Source of the DNA: Larus michahellis
Lineage: Eukaryota > Chordata > Aves > Charadriiformes > Laridae
DNA: 64,000 nt
NCBI RefSeq assembly: GCF_964199755.1
Contig: NC_133930.1
Coordinates: 30,991,071 to 31,055,070, forward strand
Reading direction: 5' to 3'
Below, piece after piece: positions 51,255 to 62,300 of this stretch; positions within the stretch are counted from its first letter, which is position 1; each line of letters starts with the position of its first letter. The position numbers and the translations under genes are program-made. Below the pieces are notes generated by a model, which was given only the letters and a program-made list of their open reading frames with translations, made no database searches and was not told where the DNA came from.

Positions 51255-53373
51255 AGGTTTCACTGATTAGGTTTCACTTTTATTTACAAAGAAATTTACA
51301 GCAAACTAGACATCCCCCATAATTAAATTATTTAATAAAGGTTAAAACCTGAGTTAGCAAAAGTTATTGCTTCATTGAAGTTGCAGAAATTGCTGACAGG
51401 CATTTTTATATTTTTGTCTCCCAGTAAAAATTCTTCACATGGCACTTTTTCAAAGCTTTAAATCAGAGGCAAAACACATGATAAAAATCAAAACTGAGGA
51501 AGATGGGATGTATCAGTGCAGCTTCAGTTCACGAGCTGGGCATCAGCTAGAGTACAGTACGAAACATTTGTTGAGATTCAAGACGCAAGAGTTATAAAAT
51601 AAAACTTTTTCAAATCATTAATAGCACTTTAAAAAAATAAATGCATAATACAGGGATTGTAGTTTCAAATCAGATACATTTTCAAATCAGATACAATCAA
51701 GTGAGTGATGATTAATGCACATGTTAATGTAGAAAGACCGCTGGTTTTAAGATACTAATGGCCAGTTCATTATGATTACAGTAATTAAACCTCCTTCCCT
51801 AGTCCATTAATTGGTTGGCAATCTTCATGAATGTATGTTGCAACAAGTGAAACTGGTTCTTGCCACTGTTGTACACAACTACAGAACCATTTGAAGGAAG
51901 AATACCTGACCGGGGAGCCGTGTCCATCACAGCTCACACAAATTAAAGTCTCATAAAGTTTTCTTTCACATGCCCTGTAAACTTCCCAGTACTAGCATGT
52001 TTTTACTCGAAATGATGATGCATGCACAAAATCTGCTTTGCATGCGATTTGGCAATAGTCATGAGATGAGCAAAATACTAATTTGTACAGTTTGTAGCGT
52101 GGTATTGATGTCACAGAATGCTTTATATATAGTTTGGAAAAACCCGAGAAGTTGTTTCCTCAGGTACACAGAGTTCTTCGAATTTCAGAAACTAACATTA
52201 AGCATTACACTGCACTGAAAAAAACCTGGGAGTATAAAAACACCAAAGAGGTCAGTGGCTTCTGAACTCCAAGCTTGGCAATTAAAACTGGAAAATATTC
52301 TAAGTCACTCACAGTCACTTATAAAACCCATCCTGTGGAAATAAAACAAGAGCAATCCAGAGATATTAGACATCTTTTTAAAGATGACTCTTCTTGGTAT
52401 TTTTCCTTATGGAAAGCAAACCGTATTTTAAGAAACAGTTAAATGTATTAGCAAAGTGCAATACCGTCACATTACCAAAAGTCTCTCCAGAGGAGATACC
52501 AAAAATTAGCCAATTCTAATAAATTAGAAGATAACTTGAAATTTAGAGTAGATTCACTATAAGACATCTACATAAAGGAGTGAGGACTTAGCACTCTTAC
52601 GTACAAGAGAGCAAGTGACATGCTTATATGCTGATAGTGAGAGATCCCAACAGGAACAAAACCACAAGATGACAGGTCAAACGTACCCACTCAAGTTGTA
52701 ACACTGAAGAGACAGGCAAAAGGGTAGGAACTAAGTTTTTAACAGAGATGTATTATCTGGAGAAGATAACCTAGATAAATAATTACCACATTCCATCATA
52801 ATACCAGTTTTTCAGCATTGTGCATTTGCCAAGGACTGCGAATGCAACCTGCACAAGCATCATAGCTTTCAGTGACTTCATCCAGTGACAAAAGTAATGT
52901 TTACAACTCTGTGAGCTCTGCCCCCCCACCACGTGAACAAGCATCTTTTAGCTGAAGGTCTGTCTTTAACAGGACGGATAGGATTGGTAGGCAATAGTCC
53001 GCACGTGTGCGTGAAGTATGGTTCTATTTTACATAATAGAAAAATAATTTCATGAGGCCCTTTCATTACAATTGCCATAACATTATGCCAACGATAGCTC
53101 CTCAAACGCAGTTTTAATTTTAAGAAAGCCACTAGTCAAACTGCCATTTCAGCGGAAGAACCAAGGTGAACTGCATTCACATTGACATGAAGTATCACTA
53201 TATCCCCAAGAAAGCAGTAGGCTTTAAATAGTCAAACTGCCAAAGAAACACCATGTGTCGCCAAAGTACTTTAAGTTCTTGTGAAAGTCTCTGGCATCCT
53301 GTTAGAATGCGTTTGCTGGAACAGCATTCTGCGTCAGAGAGGTGACCCTATTAGCACTGCATTACTGTCAACA
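51255..53373 (-). other. ERMP1: ERMP1 3' untranslated region (inferred)
   Basis: About 2.1 kb of non-coding sequence between the ERMP1 stop and the first good poly(A) signal on the minus strand. No coding potential or repeat was seen in it. The length fits the long 3' UTR known for mammalian ERMP1, but the end is inferred from the signal only. Confidence 0.6.
51279..51284 (-). terminator. Likely ERMP1 poly(A) signal AATAAA
   Basis: TTTATT on the + strand reads AATAAA on the minus strand. A variant ATTAAA lies just upstream at 51331-51336. Downstream, the transcript strand is GT/T-rich around 51190-51225, as expected for a cleavage region. Confidence 0.55.
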
Positions 53374-53538
53374 TTAAAAGACAAAAAGGTCATAAGTGCA
53401 GGACCAACCAGAAGAAAACGTCCAGCTTGGAAACCTTTCCAGTAAGGCAGAGAGTTGAGGTGACTTTTGATCTTCCCCAAAAAAGTAATGTGCTGCTATG
53501 GCGAGGGAGACCATTCCATCAGAATGCTTTGCTGGGGC
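53374..53538 (-). CDS. ERMP1: ERMP1 terminal coding exon
   Basis: 165 bases including the stop. It encodes [20 protein letters not shown], then [16 protein letters not shown] and the C-terminus CTYDLFVF, the same last residues as in mammals. The acceptor is CTTTCAG. Confidence 0.97.
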   Translation of the reverse strand, partial: APAKHSDGMVSLAIAAHYFFGEDQKSPQLSALLERFPSWTFSSGWSCTYDLFVF

Positions 53539-56500
53539 CTGAAAGTGAGAAAAAGGGAACACAGTCTTTATGATTGTTTATGGCTTTTAAATGTAAGATC
53601 AATCCAGATGTACTTTTGTACAGACTTAGTATCTATGGAACAAACTTCATCCTGCAGCTCTTTGTCCTATATGTTAAAACATTTCCTATCTTCAAACGTA
53701 ACATTCAGATTACATGCTGAGCTCAATTTGAACTGAGCTTGCAACGAGGTATTTAGGTTGCAGTGCCTCCGACATATTAAATAGCTTGCACATGCTCTAA
53801 CCTCAGTGCTTTTATCTGTCAGTTTTGCTGACAAATCAGGACATGGACTCCAGCATAGCGTTTATGCTGATCCTTCTATTGTGAATCCTTAGGATGAAAA
53901 TCCTTTTCTGACTAGCTTTGCCGCTATCAACCTTGCAAAGCTTGTCACACTGCCGACTCCTGCCCGCCTTTATCAAGTACCCTCAGAGGATTATTTGGTT
54001 AAGCGTGCACACTGCCTGATCCAGGATGGAACAAGGGACTTTCTGAACTTTCTGAGGTTCTTGTAATATTTACTCAAAGAATAAGACACTGTTAAACCTA
54101 AAAGGAAAATGTACAGGTCTGCAAAAAGTTCTTCATCGGTAAGTTAACGGGTGCAGGGATCGTAAGTCCCACTGGAACAGCAATGCTGGAAGCCTTGCTT
54201 CCAACTGAAAATAATGTGAAAGAAAATTTAGAAAACAAAGTTTTACAACTCTCTTCAAGACAGGTACGTTTACCACCAAGGACTCCCTGTAATTTCCCCA
54301 AAACCAAGCAAACCAAATACACGAAAGGGAAACTACTCACAAAAGGAAAGAGAACTCTGAAATAATAGTAATAGAGATAAAACTTCAAGAACTATGATGT
54401 TAAGAAGAGAGAAATCCAAACTTACACCCTAAGACCATAAAGACAAGGAAAATACACTCCCTTTGTCCGTTCGACAAGTTAGTGGACTATGCATCAAAAA
54501 TATATGTTTTGCTGATATATAAAGCTGAGGGACAAATTAAAAAAAGAGGGATGCTTGAATTAGGATCTATCAAATAAAGCAAAGCTTAAGAAAGTTAAAA
54601 GTTACAATGACATTTTTCCACAGAAGAATGCAGAAATGGCGACAAGAGAGCAGACCAAGGCACGGCCGGGTTTCCAGAAGGGGCATACTCACCGTCAGCT
54701 CTACCCAGAAGTGCCACGGTGCAGCCTGCAGCCCGTGCGAGTAGAACACGAAGTAGTCTCCTCCTAAGCTAGCAACCGGCGTACCATCCCCAAGCGACCA
54801 GGTGGACAGAGCTGACCCTTCATGTGGCCGAACATACAGAGACATGTGACTTGGACCTGCAGAGACAAGGATACGTATCTGGATGTATCAACCAGTGGAG
54901 GAAGAACAACCACCTATTTTCCTATCCAGTAGCACGTTCCCTGGGTGTTACTCTTCCTGTCTTCTAAAATAGGATACAACCGTCTTCTCCACAGAAGAAG
55001 CTTCAGTTATTTCTAAGCGGCGAGATAAATGAGATGATGATGTAGGAGAAGGACAGAGCTATAATATGGACTTTAAGAAAGGACTTGCTATAAAGAAGAT
55101 CAAGGCTTACTCGAAATAGACAAGTTTATCAGTCCCCCAAATAACAACTGCAACACAACACCCACAGCTTCTGGTGTGTTATGAAACTGAATTAATTCAT
55201 GCTAATCCCACAAAGCTCGCCATCTTGGGAATGGCACTAGAACCTGCAGTACTGGAGTCAACACCTGATTTATTATGGGCATAAAAATAAACACAAATCA
55301 CAAACCAGAAGCTTCAGTCACTCACCAGATACTTCAAAGCTTAACCTCACATTGTTCCAGGGCATCAGCTCCTTGGACAGAACTTTAAAGTGAATGGGGC
55401 TTCTTGGAAAAATTTCTGGAGCAGGAAGATACCAGTTTTTCCTGGAGGGGAGGGGGGAAAGTTTTAACTTATTCTCAATGCTACACTCAGAGGTATTAAG
55501 TATGAGAAGCCAAGAAGAGTTTTTTGTATAGAATAGCTGACTGCGTTGTTACTAAATGAAATATTCAACAGCTAGTGATTCTAGCAGAAGGCAGATAAAA
55601 TTAGCAGCTTGTGGCCAGAGAAATATTTAAAGGGCACATTAATAGAAAAATAGTCACCGGTGTGTTCATTCATTACCTTCATGTGCCTTCATTTAAAAAA
55701 CAATAAAATAAGTAAGAATATTTCCATGTTCAAACTGCTATGCTTCCGCTCACAGGACTCTTGGGGCATGAGAAATAATCACAGCAGGTAGATTTCTTCT
55801 GTGGAGATGAGCTACACTAGACTTCCTCTGCTGTCAGCTGGGGTGAGGGGGAAGAAGGGAAGAGACATCCATACTCCAAATCTGAACTGCCCTTTAGAAG
55901 GCCCCCCCTTCACCACCACCTCCACTGGCGCTAACATTGATTTTCCACAAATCAACTTCTGCTGCTCCTGCAGCAGACCCATCAGTCTCTTGCAGAGATT
56001 CTGGCAGAAGACACTGCACCTAGGCAGAAGTTCAAATGCCTTCTAAAGTGAAAGGATTATTTACTTTTAGACCAACATTACCCTTACTTTTTCCCTTACA
56101 TAAGCGAGATCGCGTAAGTGACAAATGTGCTTTATCAGTAAGTGCTCAAGTGGAGCTGTGTTCACACCAACCGGAACATGAAATGCACTGGCAGAATCCA
56201 AGGAAGGCCACAGAAAGGAGCCTGCTCCTCGCACGGAGTTCTAATGCTGTCATTGATTTCAGGCACATGGGGAGTTATGTGAGATACTCCATTATAATCA
56301 AATCCATTAATCCATATACCAGAGTCACTTTTAACCACATTTCCATCTAGATCATGAAATCTCCTGCTTGTGTGCTAGAAGAAAAAAAAAAAAAAGAAAA
56401 GAAAAAAGAAACACAGAAAGATGATGGACCTTACGCAGTTCACATGATTCAGAAGTGATTCAGAAATATCCTCCATTTCAATCTCTAAGGTCTACTGTAC

Positions 56501-59287
56501 TTGCAGCATGCACTGAACACACATCCGAGTATTTGTGAATATATAGAGAAAATTACTCAGCTAAAAGAAACATACCATAAAAACACCCACATTCAGAAGA
56601 CGACTGTGCCTGTAAGTTATCTGCTCATCTCCTATCACATTCACTTTTTAAATTATCATTGCTTACTCACAACTCCCCCACTTAAAACCCCCTAAAAAAC
56701 CCTGCTTTTCTGACACAGATGAACTGTGTCAGAGACTGAACAAAGGAAACATTAGCAATTCTTTCAGATCCAGAAATAATCATTAGAGCTTTTAAATCAA
56801 GCAAGAAAGGAAAAGTTACTCTTTTTGGGGGGATCGGGGAGGATGTTAAGGTTTGGAAAAAAACCCAAACACTGCTGCAACCAGAGGCATTAAAATACAC
56901 AGGGCTTTTCTTACCTGGAGAAAGACTCGTTTAGGCTTTGGATTAGCTGCATCAGAACTGTAAGGAAAGAATATTCCACTACAAACGAGAATCAGAGTGA
57001 CTACAAACACAGTAGTTAAAGTTATTAGCGTCGTTTTTGTACTTTTGACAAGGTAAATGAAGTTAATCTAGAGAACAAAAAGACATCCCAGTTATAAAAC
57101 TGCAAGACTTAGAAATAAAACACTATTCGTATAACTATAAAATCCAATTACGGAACTGAAAGTACATTAAAAAGAGATCATTGCAAGTACTACCAGACAC
57201 AAGACACTTCTTTGTAATCCCAGTATTTAAACCCAAAAGGAATAAAGTGAATACTTCTCGGAGTTTCAAAAATTTGCTAATCTGCCAACAGAAACGTAGA
57301 ACCTTTGAAGCAAGGGGACAGAAAAGAAAACCCTAAGGATTTTTTTTTTAGCATAGTACACATACTGTTCAGCCACATACTTCACCTAAAATGAATACCT
57401 GTTCAAATTCCAGCATTAAATTGCTTATTTTACACCAATCTTTACTACATCATCATAGAACAGATGTATTTTTATAAGCCCTGCTTCAGTGACTTTTCTT
57501 TGCCTAACATAAAACACAGAATCCTTGACATGTTTCCTAGAACTTTCTTACAATTTAGTACTGTCAAAACATTAACTTCAAGTATTAATTTAGAAAAACA
57601 TTGATTTTTAAACTCTAGAGAAAGTTTAAATGTTTTAAACATTTACAAATTCTACTTACAAAATAGGATGACAGTATCATAGTGATGACTACAATAAATC
57701 CTGCCAACACCACATCAGGTAGAATTTCTGAACCACTTCGTCCCATGATAGGGGTAAACATCTCAAATACAGTCCAACTAAGATACATCATATACAGATA
57801 GGGAACAAACATTCCCAGCATGTACATCATGACAAACTTCACTGTGGCACCTAAAAGGGACAGAAAAAAAAAATTTAAGACAAAAAACCTAGAAAAGCTC
57901 AAATGGACATGAACACACAGCTTTACTAACGTATCCATAAACTGCTGCAAGGCCCAATACACAACACTCATCCTCACCCCCGACATGGATATGGAAAGGG
58001 GATCTCATTTTGCATGGCCCGTGACAATATAACTCTTTCAAAAACACCACAAAACCCTTCTTGTGTTACCATAAAAAAAATAAAATTAAACATGTTCTGT
58101 CCCAAAAACTATTTAAATTTCACAGTATTTTTAACAACCTTTACTATCCCATCAAAGTACACAATCACTTACTAATAAACCCACACAGAATTGTTCTTTT
58201 TAGCCTGCACTTTTTTAAAGAGCTTCTCCATACTTTCAAACTGTCTTTAGTTCAAGAACACTTATTCTTATGACAAAAATGTCACATGTATACTTTGACT
58301 ATTCAAAATTCAAAGAGTGGAAACACCCCCTCCCCTCCCCCCCCAAACTTATACCTTTTTGGCTGAATTCTTTATGGATCATCAGCTTAGTGAGTAAAGG
58401 AAATGCTACCCATAATGTACAAATGAACGCAGAACAAAGGCCCATCTGAGTAATCACAGCCAATGCTATAGACCATATCATCAACGAGGCATCAAAAAAA
58501 ATATCTCCCAGGTACAGCTCATTCACATTCTGTGACAAAAAAGCAAGTACAGTCATAACTGAGCATATTCCATGTATCACATCTCATGAGAACACACAGA
58601 AAACATATATAATTGTTTTCTTTGCCAAAACAATTCTGTAAGCATCACCGCACCATTCTCTTACCGTTTAGAGCTATCCATGACAGCATACTTTATTTAT
58701 TTTTTAAATCTGCTCTGACATAGCTTGAAGAAGAGATTACATTGGCTGGGGCATAGGGAGGAAGGGAATGTACAAACGACAATGCCAAGAAGGTGGAAGG
58801 CTAATGTTTTAGGAACACAGGCGAATAGGGCCCTTTTATAAAAAGCACTGGTATTTGTGAAGCCTATAAAATAGCCACTACTTACGTGTGAAAAAATTAT
58901 CTATATCTCCTGAGATTCTAAGCCTTTTTTTTGAACAGCAGCTGTTAATACACTTCTTACACAAGCACGGTTATTAGTGCACAAATATTACACTAGTGCC
59001 TTTATATGTCATGCCACAGCTGTCACTTCAGAAGTGTGCTTTTTTTAAAATGTATCATTTGTTTTGAAGAAAAGACATGTATGGGTCAGATAATAAGAGA
59101 TAACACTTTCAAAAAGAAGGAAGTTTAACTATCAAAAATGTGGTTTGCTTTTTTTTCCCTGTAAGTTACATTGGCAACGCTGCAGTGTTTGTAGTGCAAG
59201 ACTCTAATTGTGAATCCTGCTAGTAGCAAGAAGGACCGCTTGCGTGAACAATGGCTGTCAGAAAGCACCCAGTTCAGTTTTGGGCTG

Positions 59288-59321
<34 letters not shown>

Positions 59322-62300
59322 AAGGATAAACATGAATTGCCAAACCTATTTCAAAACAAAAAGCTTATTAATTCACAAGTTCTTGAGCTACTAACAGAAA
59401 ACACCCAGGCATTGCCTGTGACAGCCAAGTAAGAGATTAGGTTCCAAAAATCTTTATGCAACTCTCAGTACAATGTAAGTTACAGAGGCAGCATAAACCG
59501 TATGGTGTACTGCAAGCTCCAGCATGCAAGAAAATTAAGAGACTCATGATATCAAGTTGGCTGATCTGCTGATCAAGACAATCAGCAGGCAAGAAGTAGA
59601 TCCAGAGCCTGGAACAGCTGAACAGTTCGTGCAAGTACGCTCTCCCCTCAGCTTGTCTGAAAGACTAGAAAACGGTAACATCACGTCTATTTTGTATATG
59701 GCTCATCTTTTCCACAAAAGGACACCACCACATAGATATATTTAACATACATATACCAGTTAACACGCCCCCTCCCCAAACAATTAAAAAACCCACTTCC
59801 AGATAAAGACATGATGCATTCACCCAGAACTTTCCATACAACCGAGTTTCAGTTAATTCTTCAAACACTTGGATGAAGCTGGATTCGGCTGACAACTTAG
59901 GTTTCCTAAATTCCCTTGCCCAAAGCTTGTACAAATAGCCAAGAAGATAAGTAACAGCAAGCTGAGTAACTAAATACCACTGTGCCTAGGACCTAAACCT
60001 AACAGGCTCAAGTAGTCGACTTCTGCCCTGGAAGAGCATCATCTGTCATACCTCACAGCACCACCTCAAGGCCCTATTTGTTTTTGATACAGAGCCATTA
60101 AACTACCATCTAAACATAAGGGGATTGTTAGGAGCTATAATTATGACATTATTATGCAAGTTAAATTGTGCTGGTTAGTCCATAAGAAAGAATTATAAGC
60201 AAAAGAGGCAGATAGACAGTAATCATGACAAATGACAGCAACGGAAAGGTAACAAACACCAAATCCTCAACAAGCCCTGCAGGGGCCTATATGACCTTTA
60301 TCTATTGCAGAAAAGAACATGGACTATCAAGAGCTCTATTCCATCTCCAGCTGTGGTAAAAACAACTATCAATCAGAATAATCATAGGGGGAAGGGTGAC
60401 TACTCAAATTTTTACAAGGACTTCATTTAGAAAGTCCTGCACAGCACAGATTACTGTATTAGAAGAGGGCATGACAGAACTAGAAACTATGATAAACGTA
60501 AGGAAAAAGCTTTCAGATGAAGCATCTGACAAAAAGTCGTATTATTTGCTTAGAAGGTTATGAATACAAATGACATCACCAAAACAATATGCATAATAAA
60601 AGGACAGAATAAAACAGAGAGAACTGGAATTCCGAGTTTCACAACAAAATGTAAATAATGAATTAGATTAAACAACGAATAAAAATATTAAAGATACATA
60701 AGGAGATACTGTACCAAAATTAATTATTAAATTTAAGGAACCCGTCATACAAGTACATTCAGAGGAGAGAATCTGGTAGGATTCAAAGAACACTGGAGTA
60801 TATATGTAGATTCCGTAATTATCAAGAACATTCAAAGGTATCAAAAAACCTTAAATTCTCCAGTTGTTGCTCTGATCTCGTATCAATGAAGTGATGGCAA
60901 GAAAGGAAGGTGCAGACAGGGAAAGAAACAGCACTAGTATTCTACTAGGCTATTGCCGTTTTTCTGAAGCAGCTCCTTAAGGTCATTAGAAAGAGTTAAA
61001 TCACAAAGCTCTTAACTCTCTGATTTAGTAGAGTAACCCCTATGCTTAGATGAAGCAATTTTTACAGCAACATTTTAAATACTTCTGTCCAATACAGAAA
61101 ACTTTTTGCATCTTTTCAATCAACTCAAGAATTAAGTCTGCCTCAGATTAAACACATTAGCCTTCATCATTGGCAACAAAGTCAAGCTTACCTTGTAGAA
61201 GAATTTCTTGGCTAGTGTATGCACAAGAATAAGCTTAGCTGCAGCTGCAGTGCCATACAGAAACACAGAAACATAGAAATGAGTGTACCAAGAAAGAGAC
61301 CGTCCAATGAGAGAGACGAACGCTGCCACTATAAGGACTGCCACCAGCGTGCAGATCCAACTTAACAGTGTTAAGCCAAATGCAGTAAAGAATTTCTTCA
61401 GGTTATGGACAGCTGTGAAGAAGAAAAAAGAAGTTTAATTCAACAAGTCATGTATACTACTACAGACTACCATCAAGATTCTAATTACCCCACAGTATAA
61501 TTCAGTTAATGACCAAAATAAAAAAGCATGAGTCATCCACTCTGAAGACTTCTTAACGGTGTGGTCTAAACCATTTAGCCTATTTCTTTGCAAGTCTTTT
61601 TGCAGTCTTCCCACTGCAAGGTTTATTCCCAGAGTACTAGTGTATTATTCTGCAGATTGCCATGTTCCCGACAGTTAAAAATTTCTCCAGGGAACCAGTG
61701 GAGTCACTCAACCATCTATAAAGTCTCAAAACAAAAACAAAAAAAAGCAACACAAATTTGAGTTGGTTTTCTTGTAACTTTTTCTTACTCCAAAAATGTT
61801 TGCTGAATTTGAGGGTGGGTCTGTTTGGTTTGATTTTTTTTTTTTAAACAGGTATGTTCTTACACATACCTGAAAAGGTCTAACTAGAAGATTTAAGTTG
61901 CTTTACACCCTTTATTAAGCTTTGTAATGTTTTTCTCCATTTGTTGTTTTATTTGCTCCTGCCTACAGGCAGGTGTTCAGGAAACATGATTCTGAAGCCC
62001 TACCTGTGCTAACAGAACAGAGTTTACATAGATATTAAGCAAATTTTTTTTTCCATTTTCAGATCTTTAAAGGATTTGATTTTAACCTTCATGAAAGGAT
62101 AAGAGGCATAATCGTGATTCATAAATGCTAGACATCTAGGCCTATCATATTCTTTCTTCATCATAATCAAAGTTGAGATATTTAAACACAAAGTAACTCC
62201 TATGGCATGCTGCACACCTAGAATTTATTTCTGACATTTATCTAAAAAGATGCCTTAGTCACCTGAACACTTCATCTACTAATTGGTATTCCATAAAGAG

